Below, in pieces: positions 24,420 to 32,914 of a stretch of DNA of 45,322 nt. The position numbers and the translations under genes were made by a program. Below the pieces are notes generated by a model, which worked only from the letters and a program-made list of their open reading frames with translations, searched no databases and was not told where the DNA came from. Each line of letters starts with the position of its first letter. Position 1 is the first letter of the stretch. Source of the stretch: a bacterium (GTDB lineage: Bacteria; Pseudomonadota; Gammaproteobacteria; Burkholderiales; Burkholderiaceae_C). The stretch covers positions 1 to 45,322 of the forward strand of contig JAVBXK010000096.1 of assembly GCA_030824555.1 (NCBI GenBank). Direction: 5' to 3'.

Positions 24420-27119
24420 GTGGCGCAGGTAACGGCCACATTGTGGACCAGCGGCCTGGTGGCATGGGTGCTGGGCGTGGCGTGGCAGCTGCAGCAGCCC
24501 GTGCTGTGGCATGGTCATTTTTACAAGCTTTTTTTTGCTTTTTCGCTTTCCATTATTGTATTCATTGCTATTATTTTTGTTTCAAGGAGGCACGGCGTGC
24601 TGCGGCCACGGTGGGCGTTGCGTGGCCTGTTGCTGTGCTGGGTGGTGGCCGTGGGTGCCTTGGGTTGGGGCAGTACGGGGTGGCGTGCGGCGGCTTGGGC
24701 TGCGCAGATTTTGCCCGCGGAGCTGGAGGGGCGCACCCTGCAGCTGAGCGGGCGGGTGGCCGATTTGCCGCACGCCACGGCGTTGGGCTGGCGCTTTGCT
24801 TTCGAGCCCGATGCGGCCTGGGTGGCCCCTGATGGCACGCAGCCTCTGCCCAACCAACCCGTGCCACCTCCACCGAGCGTGATGCTGAGCTGGATGAACC
24901 AGCCAGGTGTGGTGGCCCCGCGCAGCGGCGAACGGTGGCAACTGACCGTGCGCCTGCGGCGGCCCCATGGCCTGGTCAACCCTCATGGTTTTGACAGTGA
25001 GCTGTGGCTGTGGGAGCAGGGCTTCGCTGCCACCGGCTATGTCCGCATGGGTCGCAAAGACCAGCCACCCCAGCGGTTGACTGAGGCCACATGGGGCCTG
25101 CAACCCCTGCGGGAGCGTTTGCGCGAGCACATTCACCAGACGCTGACGGGTGGGGTCGCCCCAAGCGTGCCTATGCGGCCTGAGGCTGACACATCCGTCG
25201 TGACCATGGCGCGGGTGGCAGGCGTGCTGGCTGCCCTGGTGGTGGGTGACCAAGCCGCCATCGACCGGGCCGATTGGGACGTGTTCCGCATCACCGGCGT
25301 GGCGCACCTGATGGCGATCTCGGGTTTGCACATCACCATGTGGGCGTGGCTGGTGTCCACAATGGTGCTGCGGGTGTGGCGTTGGTTGCCACGTTGGGCA
25401 CCAGACTGGGGCAGTCGTGTGTTGCTGGCGTGTCCCGCACCGGTGGCTGCCGCATGGGGCGGTTGGCTGTTGGCGCTGGCGTATGCGGTGTTTTCGGGTT
25501 GGGGCGTGCCCGCGCAACGCACGGTGCTGATGTTGACCGTGGCCATGGCCTTGCGTGGATCGGGTCGCCACTGGCCCTGGCCGATGGTCATGGGCTTGGC
25601 CATGGCTGTGGTGCTGGCCTGGGACCCCTGGGCGTGGATGCAGGCGGGCTTCTGGCTCAGTTTCGTGGCGGTGGGTGTCCTCATGACGCAGCATCGTGCA
25701 CCAGAGCTGGTTGGCCCTGAATTGGTGCGCTTGCAACCCATTTCAGGGCGTGATACTGCGAGTGATGATAAAAATATAGCTGAAAAATCAATATACATAA
25801 GCGTTATAGCACTCCAAAGCTTGTTAAATGGCGCCCTTGCACTGTGGCGCACGCAATGGGTGATGACGCTGGCACTCGCGCCGCTCACGCTGGTGCTGTT
25901 CGGGCAGGTGTCGGTTGTTGGGTTTGTGGCCAACCTGGTGGCCATACCGCTGGTGACGCTGGTGGTCACGCCTCTGGCGCTGGCTGGTGTGGTGTGGTCT
26001 GGCTGCTGGGTGGCGGCTGCGTGGGTGCTGTCGCAGGGCATGGGTGGGTTGGCCTGGCTGTCGGCACTGCCCCTGGCCAGCGTGGCATGGCCAGCCGTGC
26101 CTTGGGGTTGGGGTGTATTGATGGTGTTGGGCGGGTTGGTGCTGACCATGCCCTGGCCGTGGCGGGTCCGGCTGACCGGGTTGGTGTGCCTGTTGCCGGG
26201 GTTGATGTGGATGCCGGTGCGGCCACCGGCTGGCGAGTTCGATGTGCTGGCCGCTGACGTGGGGCAGGGCAGTGGTGTGCTCATCCGCACAGCGCATGGC
26301 AGCGTGCTGTACGACGCGGGACCGCAATGGGGCCTGCATGCCGACGCCGGGCAGCGTGTGCTGCGCCCGCTGCTTCAGGCCTTGGGCGAGCGGCCGGTGC
26401 ACGTGGTGCTCAGCCACCGCGACGGTGACCACGTGGGCGGTGCATTGGGTGTGTTGCGGGGCTTGCCGGACGCACGCGTGTGGGCATCACTGCCGCCAGG
26501 CCAGCTGGTGTCGGGCCTGTCCGACCCGGCGCTGGTGGCCGATGTGATGGGGGTGCCCGCAGGCGATGACACAGAACCCGCCAGCCCTGATGCCGGGGCC
26601 ACACCTTGGCCGACCAAACTGGGCAACCGCCCGTGGACCCGCTGCGAGGCCGGTCAGTATTGGGTACAAGACGGCGTGCGCTTCGAGTTTTTGCACCCTT
26701 CACCCGCTTTGTATGCGGGTAAAACGGTCAGCAACAACCTGTCGTGTGTGCTGTGGGTGCGCGGCGCGCAGGCGTCTGCGCTGCTGACAGGCGACATGGA
26801 CGCCACCCACGAAGCCGCGCTGGTGCAAACGTACCCCGAACTGCGGGCTGACTGGTTGCTGGCACCACACCACGGCAGCAAATCATCATCCAGCGTGGGG
26901 TTCTTGGCCCAGGTGCAACCGCGCTGGGTGGTGGCCCAGGCGGGCTACCGCAACCGCTACGGCCACCCGGCAGCGCCCGTGGTGCAGCGCTACCAGGCGC
27001 AGGGGCTGCGGTTTGCCGCCACACCCGATTGCGGGGCCGCCATGTGGCACAGCCAGCAGCCGGATGAGTTGACCTGCACGCGGCAGGCGTACCCTCGCTA
27101 CTGGCATGCACGCCCATGA
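24420..27119 (+). CDS. comEC: ComEC/Rec2-type DNA internalisation protein
   Basis: ComEC forms the inner-membrane channel that takes up single-stranded DNA in natural transformation. The 899-aa protein has N-terminal helices and a DUF4131-type OB region (about 60-240), the Competence domain with VAHLMAISGLHITMWAW near 295-310 and many helices to about 590, and a C-terminal metallo-beta-lactamase-like domain with LSHRDGDHVGGA near 664 and APHHGSKSSSS near 818. The start is a GTG without strong ribosome site. Two AT-rich segments inside the frame, about 24529-24571 and 25776-25818, are copies of a dispersed repeat and encode FAFSLSIIVFIAIIF and KNIAEKSIYISVIAL, unlike the Ala/Trp/Leu-rich surroundings. 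The frame stays open through both, so the gene appears intact. Confidence 0.94.
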   Translation: MAQVTATLWTSGLVAWVLGVAWQLQQPVLWHGHFYKLFFAFSLSIIVFIAIIFVSRRHGVLRPRWALRGLLLCWVVAVGALGWGSTGWRAAAWAAQILPAELEGRTLQLSGRVADLPHATALGWRFAFEPDAAWVAPDGTQPLPNQPVPPPPSVMLSWMNQPGVVAPRSGERWQLTVRLRRPHGLVNPHGFDSELWLWEQGFAATGYVRMGRKDQPPQRLTEATWGLQPLRERLREHIHQTLTGGVAPSVPMRPEADTSVVTMARVAGVLAALVVGDQAAIDRADWDVFRITGVAHLMAISGLHITMWAWLVSTMVLRVWRWLPRWAPDWGSRVLLACPAPVAAAWGGWLLALAYAVFSGWGVPAQRTVLMLTVAMALRGSGRHWPWPMVMGLAMAVVLAWDPWAWMQAGFWLSFVAVGVLMTQHRAPELVGPELVRLQPISGRDTASDDKNIAEKSIYISVIALQSLLNGALALWRTQWVMTLALAPLTLVLFGQVSVVGFVANLVAIPLVTLVVTPLALAGVVWSGCWVAAAWVLSQGMGGLAWLSALPLASVAWPAVPWGWGVLMVLGGLVLTMPWPWRVRLTGLVCLLPGLMWMPVRPPAGEFDVLAADVGQGSGVLIRTAHGSVLYDAGPQWGLHADAGQRVLRPLLQALGERPVHVVLSHRDGDHVGGALGVLRGLPDARVWASLPPGQLVSGLSDPALVADVMGVPAGDDTEPASPDAGATPWPTKLGNRPWTRCEAGQYWVQDGVRFEFLHPSPALYAGKTVSNNLSCVLWVRGAQASALLTGDMDATHEAALVQTYPELRADWLLAPHHGSKSSSSVGFLAQVQPRWVVAQAGYRNRYGHPAAPVVQRYQAQGLRFAATPDCGAAMWHSQQPDELTCTRQAYPRYWHARP
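24529..24571 (-). repeat. Dispersed repeat copy 3, inside comEC
   Basis: On the minus strand TAGCAA (24570-24565) and AAGCG (24548-24544) are exactly 16 nt apart, followed by AAAAAGC and an A-run. It lies in frame near codons 38-51 of comEC and is far richer in A+T than the flanking coding DNA. Confidence 0.65.
25776..25818 (+). repeat. Dispersed repeat copy 4, inside comEC
   Basis: TAGCTG at 25777-25782 and AAGCG at 25799-25803 are 16 nt apart, followed by TTATAGCACTCC. It lies in a loop-coding segment of comEC between membrane helices and is in frame. Confidence 0.65.
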
Positions 27120-27207
27120 TTGCCCATAGCACACAGGGGCTTTTAAATCGGTTGGCTGGCCCACTTATTGCTATGCTCTTGCTGAGTGAAAACGAGGAAG
27201 CCATTTC

Positions 27208-28647
27208 ATGCAAATCCAGATGTTCGACGAAATGAATGCCAGCCCCGAAGCGGTTCGGGCTCACTACACCCAGTACGCCAAATGGCTGGCACAGCAGCCT
27301 GAAGAGGTGATGCAGGCCCGGCGCGCCGAGGCCGAAATGATCTTCCGCCGCGTGGGCATCACCTTCGCGGTGTACGGTGCCAAAGACGAAGACGGCGCAG
27401 GCACCGAACGCCTGATCCCGTTTGACCTGATTCCCCGCGTGATCCCCGCCCACGAGTGGAAGAGCATGGAGGCCGGGCTGGTGCAGCGCGTGACCGCGCT
27501 CAACCGCTTCATTCACGACGTGTACCACGGCCAGGACATCATCAAAGCTGGTGTGGTGCCCGCCGAGCAGATTTTCCAGAACGCCCAGTTCCGCCCCGAG
27601 ATGATGGGTGTGGACGTGCCTGGCGGCGTATACAGCATCATCAGCGGTATAGACATCGTGCGTGCCCCCGATGCCCAGGGCAACGGCGAGTACTACGTGC
27701 TCGAAGACAACCTGCGCGTGCCCTCGGGCGTTTCCTACATGCTGGAAGACCGCAAGATGATGATGCGGCTCTTCCCCGAGCTGTTCGCCCAGAACCGCGT
27801 GGCCCCCGTGGCCCATTACCCCGACCTGCTGCTGGAAACCCTGCGTGCCGTCAGCCCGGCCCAGGCGGCCCAGCCTACCGTGGTGGTGCTGACCCCCGGC
27901 ATGTACAACAGCGCCTACTTCGAGCACGCCTTCCTGGCCCAGCAAATGGGTGTGGAGCTGGTGGAGGGCCAAGACCTGTTCGTGAAAGACAACTTCGTCT
28001 ACATGCGCACCACGCGCGGCCCCAAGCGCGTGGACGTGATCTACCGCCGTGTGGACGACGATTTCCTGGACCCGTTGGCCTTCCGTCCCACCTCCACGCT
28101 GGGTTGTGCGGGCCTGCTGGACGTGTACCGCAGCGGCAACGTCACGCTGTGCAACGCCATCGGCACCGGGGTGGCGGACGACAAGTCCATCTACCCCTAC
28201 GTGCCCAAGATGATCGAGTTCTACCTGGGCGAAAAGCCCATCCTGAACAACGTGCCCACCTTCATGGGCCGCAACGCCGACGACCTGAAGTACATCCTGG
28301 CCAACCTGAAAGAGCTGGTGGTGAAGGAGGTGCACGGCGCGGGCGGCTACGGCATGCTGGTGGGGCCTGCATCCACCAAGGCCGAAATTGAAGACTTCCG
28401 CAAAGCGGTAGAAGCCAACCCCAGCGGCTACATCGCCCAGCCCACGCTCAGCCTGTCCACGTGCCCCACGTATGTGGAAAACGGCATTGCGCCCCGCCAC
28501 ATCGATTTGCGCCCCTTCGTGCTGAGTGGCAAAACCGTGCAGATGGTGCCCGGTGGCCTGACCCGCGTGGCGCTGAAAGAGGGCTCGCTGGTGGTCAATT
28601 CGTCTCAAGGTGGTGGCACCAAAGACACCTGGATCCTGGAAGCCTGA
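27208..28647 (+). CDS. Circularly permuted ATP-grasp protein, right locus
   Basis: This 479-aa stand-alone ATP-grasp (CP_ATPgrasp family) is a predicted ATP-dependent amide ligase. Family segments are GITFAVYG, IPFDLIPRVIPAHEWKSMEA, VLEDNLRVPSGVSYMLEDRK, VVLTPGMYNSAYFEHAFLAQ, VDVIYRRVDDDFLDP and VPGGLTRVALKEGS near the end. It is a paralogue of the first half of the 879-aa fusion and is nearer the widespread short form. GAGGAAG precedes the ATG. The codon choice is strongly C-ending and regular, suggesting good expression. It is first in a rightward set with the alpha-E and transglutaminase genes. The product of the reaction is unknown. Confidence 0.92.
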   Translation: MQIQMFDEMNASPEAVRAHYTQYAKWLAQQPEEVMQARRAEAEMIFRRVGITFAVYGAKDEDGAGTERLIPFDLIPRVIPAHEWKSMEAGLVQRVTALNRFIHDVYHGQDIIKAGVVPAEQIFQNAQFRPEMMGVDVPGGVYSIISGIDIVRAPDAQGNGEYYVLEDNLRVPSGVSYMLEDRKMMMRLFPELFAQNRVAPVAHYPDLLLETLRAVSPAQAAQPTVVVLTPGMYNSAYFEHAFLAQQMGVELVEGQDLFVKDNFVYMRTTRGPKRVDVIYRRVDDDFLDPLAFRPTSTLGCAGLLDVYRSGNVTLCNAIGTGVADDKSIYPYVPKMIEFYLGEKPILNNVPTFMGRNADDLKYILANLKELVVKEVHGAGGYGMLVGPASTKAEIEDFRKAVEANPSGYIAQPTLSLSTCPTYVENGIAPRHIDLRPFVLSGKTVQMVPGGLTRVALKEGSLVVNSSQGGGTKDTWILEA

Positions 28648-28730
28648 GCCCACCCCCGCGCCACTTCGCGTGATGCCCTCAGACCTTTTCCCACGCTGCT
28701 TTCGCGGCGTTGTTTGCCGGAGTATTTGAA

Positions 28731-29690
28731 ATGTTGTCCCGTACCGCCGACCACCTTTTCTGGATGTCCCGCTACACCGAGCGGGCCGAAAACACCGCCC
28801 GCATGCTGGATGTGAACTACCAGACCAGCCTGCTGCCCCAGTCTGCCGCCGTGGCCCAGGTGGGCTGGGAAGGCTTGCTGTCCATCAGCGAGCTGATGCC
28901 CGCCTACAAAGCCAAGTACGACGAAGTCACGCCGCACAACGTGATGGAGTTCATGGTGCGAGACGAAAACAACCCGTCCAGCATCGTCAGTTGCCTGCAT
29001 GCCGCGCGTGAAAACGCCCGCGCCGTGCGTGGCACGCTCACCACAGAGGTGTGGGAAACGCTGAACAGCACCTGGCTCAAGCTCACCAGCTACCTGAAAA
29101 CCAAAGACTTCGAGCGCGACCCGGCTGCGTTTTTCGAGTGGGTGAAGCACCGTTCGCACCTGTCGCGCGGGGTGGCCATTGGCACCATGCTGCAAGACGA
29201 AGCCTTCCACTTCTACCGCATGGGCACCTTCCTGGAGCGGGCTGACAACACCGCGCGTTTGCTGGACGTGAAGTTCCACGCTGTGGAAAGCGACTTTTAC
29301 GGTGCGGCCAGCGAGATGGACCAAGAGTACGACTTCTACCACTGGAGCGCCATTTTGCGCAGCGTCAGCGCGTTCGAGGTGTACCGCAAGGTGTACCGCG
29401 ACGTGATCAAGCCCGAGTGCGTGGCCGAGCTGCTCATCCTGCGCCCCGACATGCCCCGCAGCCTGGCTGCCTGCATGAACGAGGTGGTGGTCAACCTGAA
29501 GGCCGTGACCAACGGCCATTCAGCTGAAACCGAGCGCATGGTGGGCAAACTGCGTGCTGATCTGGAGTTCGACCGCATCGACGAAATCCTGGCGACCGGC
29601 CTGCACGCCTACCTGACGCAGTTCCTGGACCGTGTGAACGGCCTGGGTGGGCGCATCAGCCGCGATTTTTTGATGCCATCGGTCAACTGA
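28731..29690 (+). CDS. Alpha-E domain protein, right locus
   Basis: This 319-aa all-helical protein begins MLSRTADHLFWMSRYTERAE, the hallmark opening of the alpha-E family. Further motifs are ENARAVRGTLTTEVWETLN, RGVAIGTMLQDEAFHFYRMG with FLERADNTARLLDVKF, and RPDMPRSLAACMNEV. The conserved Arg/Glu pairs hint at an enzymatic or nucleotide-related role, but none is established. ATG 28731 has GGAG eight to ten bases upstream; an open frame extends seven codons further without support. It lies 83 nt after the ATP-grasp gene and is paralogous to the C-terminal part of the 879-aa fusion. Confidence 0.92.
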   Translation: MLSRTADHLFWMSRYTERAENTARMLDVNYQTSLLPQSAAVAQVGWEGLLSISELMPAYKAKYDEVTPHNVMEFMVRDENNPSSIVSCLHAARENARAVRGTLTTEVWETLNSTWLKLTSYLKTKDFERDPAAFFEWVKHRSHLSRGVAIGTMLQDEAFHFYRMGTFLERADNTARLLDVKFHAVESDFYGAASEMDQEYDFYHWSAILRSVSAFEVYRKVYRDVIKPECVAELLILRPDMPRSLAACMNEVVVNLKAVTNGHSAETERMVGKLRADLEFDRIDEILATGLHAYLTQFLDRVNGLGGRISRDFLMPSVN

Positions 29691-29809
29691 TTGGCTGCGC
29701 GTGCCGCCGCTCCCGTGTGCGTGATGGCGATGCGTGAGCGCGGTTGGTTGGCCGGGCAGGGCGGGTTGGCGGGGGTTGGGCACAATCGCGGGCTCACTCC
29801 GTTCCCGTT

Positions 29810-30643
29810 ATGAAGCTCAGCATCTGTCACACCACCCGCTATACCTACACCCAGCCGTTGCTGCATTCGGTGCAATCGCTGCACCTGTGGCCCGTCAGCG
29901 GGCCTTGGCAGCATGTCGATTTCTGGTCGCTGAAATCGCTGGCCGTGTTGCATGGCCGCATCGACGCGCTGGGCAACCATGTGCACCACGGCAGCATTGC
30001 CATCAGCCACCACGCAGCACCCGTTCTGACCACCGAGGTGGTGGCCAGCGGGCAACTCACCACTCTGGGTGTGGCCGATTGGTGCGACCCGCCCAACCTG
30101 CCGCACCCATGTTTGTTTTTGCGGTCCACACACGTGTCTGAACCCCATCCGCGCATGGCGGCCTGGGCCAGCGATGTGCTGGGCCAGCCGCTGAGTGAGC
30201 TGGCCGCAGGCCCCACAGGTGTGGATCAGGTGCTGGCACTGGCCACGGCCGTGGGCCAGAAAGTGGGCTACCGCAAGGGCCAGACCGGTGTCGATACCGT
30301 TGCGCTGGAGGCGTTCGATTGGGGCCTGGGCGTGTGCCAGGACCAGGCCCATGTGATGGTGGCCGTGTGCCGCAGCATCGGTTGGCCAGCACGCTACGTC
30401 AGCGGCTATTTTTTCGATGCCAACGAGCCCGATCTGGCCAGCCATGCCTGGGCCGATGTGTGCGTGGACGTGGCCACGCGCCGCTGGATCAGCGTGGACA
30501 TCACCCACGCCTGCCTGACCGACGAGCGCCACGTGCGCCTGGCCGTGGGCACCGACTACAGCACCTGCCCGCCTGTCAAAGGCCTGCGGCGGGGCGGTGG
30601 GCAGGAAAGCATGTCGGTGGACGTGAGCATTTTTGCCATGTAG
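29810..30643 (+). CDS. Transglutaminase-like protein, right locus
   Basis: This 277-aa cytoplasmic transglutaminase-like protein has a bacterial transglutaminase N-terminal domain (MKLSICHTTRYTYTQPLLHS) and core triad Cys176 (LGVCQDQAHVMV), His212 (LASHAWADV) and Asp230 (ISVDITHA). It is shorter and divergent relative to the 309-aa protein of the left locus. An ACAAT element about 25 nt before the ATG may be a -10-like box. The upstream open frame to 29744 is Gly/Arg-rich and not credible. It follows alpha-E after 119 nt and completes the ATP-grasp, alpha-E, transglutaminase set. Confidence 0.9.
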   Translation: MKLSICHTTRYTYTQPLLHSVQSLHLWPVSGPWQHVDFWSLKSLAVLHGRIDALGNHVHHGSIAISHHAAPVLTTEVVASGQLTTLGVADWCDPPNLPHPCLFLRSTHVSEPHPRMAAWASDVLGQPLSELAAGPTGVDQVLALATAVGQKVGYRKGQTGVDTVALEAFDWGLGVCQDQAHVMVAVCRSIGWPARYVSGYFFDANEPDLASHAWADVCVDVATRRWISVDITHACLTDERHVRLAVGTDYSTCPPVKGLRRGGGQESMSVDVSIFAM

Positions 30644-30743
30644 TTGCCGACTGGGGTTCGCAGGGGGGCGTGCACCGAGATGGAGCGGAAACCGACTGTG
30701 GCGTTGTGTGTGGGTCGCTGGCACACAGAAAACTACCAATACA

Positions 30744-30786
30744 GTAGCTGCAAGTGCAAGTCAACAAAGCGGTAGAGGCATTTTTT
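30744..30786 (+). repeat. Dispersed repeat copy 5 (TAGCnn-N16-AAGCG family)
   Basis: TAGCTG at 30745-30750 and AAGCG at 30767-30771 are 16 nt apart, followed by GTAGAGGCATTTTTTATAT. It sits about 100 nt past the transglutaminase stop, between convergent genes; the T-run could help end transcription. Confidence 0.75.
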
Positions 30787-30830
30787 ATATCAAATCCGTC
30801 AACAGCGTGCTTTGCTTCCCGTTTGCCAGG

Positions 30831-31598
30831 CTACGCCGTCAGCAAAACAACCCGCTCTTCGCCCAGCATGTCGATGACCTTCACGGCAACCACTGACCCA
30901 ACCGGCGGCGCGGCCAACTCATAGCTGCCCGCCACGAGGTCTTGCTTGCGCTCGGGCACATCGGCAAGGGTCACGTTGAAAATGCTGCCATCGTGCGCAG
31001 CGTCAATCAGGATGCAATCCACCACGGCGCGCCAGTCCGGTATCTGCGCCCGGAAAATGCCCTCTTGCAAATCCAGCCGCGCGATGATGCTGGGCGAAAC
31101 CACGTCGTCAATCGTCACTGTCAGCTTGTCGCCTGTACGCTGCACACTGGCCTGCACCGACATCGGCTCGTGTTTGATGAAGCCGCCAGCCTTGCGGTCC
31201 GTGCGCAATTCAATCAAGTGAATTTTGTTGATAGGCCGGTTGTGGTTGTAGTGCTCCACCCATTCGCGCGCCTTGTGCTCTTGCCCCAGGCTCACCACCA
31301 ACAGGTCGCGCTCTTCTTCGGGGCGGTTCTTGAGTTCGGTGCGCAGGGCTTCCAAGTCCAGCGGCGTGAGCGGATGGTTCAGCGGGATGATTTTGGCCAG
31401 CATCTTGCCGCGTGTGCCGTCAAAGAACGGGTCTGTTCGCGTGCGTGTGATGCCCAAATGCTCGCAGGCCAGTTCAACCGCCTCGTTGTGCTGAATGTGC
31501 AGGTCGTAGTCGTTCACGCGCCAAGTAGTGAACGCCAATGGGGTGGGCGGTGGCGACGCATCTTCACGGGCAGGCAGTCTTGATATGAATGCAGTCAC
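30831..31598 (-). pseudogene. C-terminal remnant of a large DNA methyltransferase (probable)
   Basis: The 255-aa frame contains FTTWRVNDYDLHIQHNEAVE, LGITRTRTDPFFDGTRGKML, INKIHLIELRTDR and VAVKVIDMLGEE, which I recognise as the C-terminal part of large site-specific DNA methyltransferases of the type III/Mod-like kind. No methyltransferase motif (DPPY or FxGxG) is present. The frame begins at a GTG without ribosome site and is closed by an in-frame stop only four codons upstream, so several hundred N-terminal residues seem lost. It converges with the transglutaminase gene. An intact stand-alone protein cannot be fully excluded. Identification is from memory of the family. Confidence 0.55.
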
Positions 31599-31638
31599 TA
31601 TGCATTGTCAGTGTGAAGGCGATGGTTGGGAAAAACAT

Positions 31639-32100
31639 TCAAAACCTCAGAGCATCAGGCACGCGCCTGCTTGGGTGGACGCGGGAAAACAGGTCGGCCT
31701 TGGTCAAAATTTCGCCGGTTTCCAGGTCAATGACTGCACCGATGCGCTGAAAAATGAAGCTGCGTCGTTCCTGCCTGTAGCCGCACCAGGCTTCCATCCT
31801 GTCGTTGGTGTGGCCGCTTTTGTAGAACGCAACGTCGCGCACAGTGAAGTTGCCGTCAGCGTCGGTGTACGCAATGCGGTAGGCAAGGGAGCTGGGTTGT
31901 TTGGATGCATGGGGGTTTCCGCGCTGTCTTGGTGTGGGTGGTCCGAGCTCGGCAAAGGCTTTGGGTTCGGGTTCGGCTTGCGCTGCCAAGCGCGCGGCGA
32001 CTCGCTTTCTTTCCAGTTCTTCGGCCTTTCTGTGAGAGTCGGCCAGATACCAAATCAGGCCAATAACAGCCGCAACAAATACCAATATCGTTGTGAGCAT
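31639..32100 (-). CDS. Membrane-anchored WYL-like domain protein
   Basis: This 153-aa protein has one N-terminal helix (about 2-21, LTTILVFVAAVIGLIWYLAD), a charged helical linker rich in Glu, Lys, Arg and Ala, and a C-terminal segment (about 72-140) with LAYRIAYTDADGNFTVRDV, MEAWCGYRQERRSFIFQRI and DLETGEILTKADLF. That pattern, two strands, then a Cys-Arg-x-x-R-x-F stretch and a D-x-x-TGE end, resembles the small WYL-like domains that sense ligands in defence-linked proteins. AGGAGG lies right before the start, a strong ribosome site. The function is unknown. It is 40 nt upstream of the methyltransferase remnant on the same strand. Confidence 0.7.
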   Translation of the reverse strand: MLTTILVFVAAVIGLIWYLADSHRKAEELERKRVAARLAAQAEPEPKAFAELGPPTPRQRGNPHASKQPSSLAYRIAYTDADGNFTVRDVAFYKSGHTNDRMEAWCGYRQERRSFIFQRIGAVIDLETGEILTKADLFSRVHPSRRVPDALRF

Positions 32101-32530
32101 GGCGCGTCCTCCTGTGGCGCTGGTGTGTTTACTTTTGGTTTAATTCCGTCTGTTGTGGCTTTTAAACGCGACCAGCTGGCCCGTAGCAGTAAGTAGGGTG
32201 TGAATGACACCATAGCGGCCCGCATCGCTGTTTGCGCTTACTCGCTGCGAGGCGATTCCAGTTATAAAACTTTCTATCCCGAATACCTCATCTGATAGCA
32301 ATCTTGGCCGCATCGCGCAGCTTGGTCTTTGTTCTGAGCGGTACCAGTTGGCTGAGTTTTGGGGTGTCGTGGGTGCGCAGCATCGACTGCAGCGAACTGT
32401 TCAATGTGCTGGGTGGGGAAGGCCATCACACGACCGAGCGGGCTCTTGCCCACACAGCTCAACATGGGTTTTTCTTGGTGCGGCCCACCGTGCCGTCAGT
32501 TGCCATTTTTTCGGGAGACAGGCTGATCGG
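32101..32530. other. Gene-poor stretch in the accessory region
   Basis: These 430 bases separate the WYL-like gene from the toxin-antitoxin pair and hold no gene I can support. A minus-strand frame at 32274-32465 (63 aa) and another minus-strand frame ending in LRDAAKIAIR and a stop near 32290 look like decayed fragments of unrecognised coding DNA. A plus-strand frame of 86 aa (32304-32564) has no recognisable features. Confidence 0.4.
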
Positions 32531-32914
32531 TCATTGCAGGGCTGTGTATGCCAACTGCCGATGATGTTTCAGTGCCAGCAACACCACTTCTGAATCCGAA
32601 TGTGCATACAGAACAAGATGGCGCGCCAGTACGTACTCACGCAGAGAAGGCAGTCCCGCTTCTGCAGCCAATTTCACGACTGAGGCCGCTTTTACGCGGG
32701 TTTGCACGGATCGACCATTCAAAAACCGGGCAGTGCGCCCACTGGCTGGCGACCAGGCCAGCATGGCTTTCATCTCGCGCAATTCGACTTTGAGCCGGTT
32801 CATGCGCTCTGCGGCAGACGGCGCGTCTTGCATTTCAAAAAAAACCTGTGCCTGCTGCAAGTTGATTGCGAAATTGGGCACTGCGCTAACCTGCGCGTTG
32901 ACGGGCAACGACAT
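32531..32914 (-). CDS. RelE/ParE-type toxin
   Basis: This is the probable toxin of a type II toxin-antitoxin pair. The last 40 residues, LREYVLARHLVLYAHSDSEV followed by VLLALKHHRQLAY, match the C-terminal strands of ParE/RelE-fold toxins, where an Arg/His/Tyr-containing end acts on the ribosome or gyrase. At 127 aa it is longer than most (about 95-105 aa), the N-terminal 25 residues being extra. The ATG at 32914 overlaps the antitoxin stop (TGATG), giving tight coupling. The target cannot be told from sequence. Confidence 0.68.
   Translation of the reverse strand: MSLPVNAQVSAVPNFAINLQQAQVFFEMQDAPSAAERMNRLKVELREMKAMLAWSPASGRTARFLNGRSVQTRVKAASVVKLAAEAGLPSLREYVLARHLVLYAHSDSEVVLLALKHHRQLAYTALQ

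Noticed and set aside
27121-27180. Possible seventh copy of the dispersed repeat before the right ATP-grasp gene
   Set aside because: TAGC-like ends occur (CATAGCA and TGCTATG), but no AAGCG lies at 16 nt on either strand, so the key geometry fails.
32304-32564. 86-aa plus-strand frame in the gene-poor stretch
   Set aside because: It has no ribosome site and no recognisable features, and it runs into the toxin gene on the other strand.
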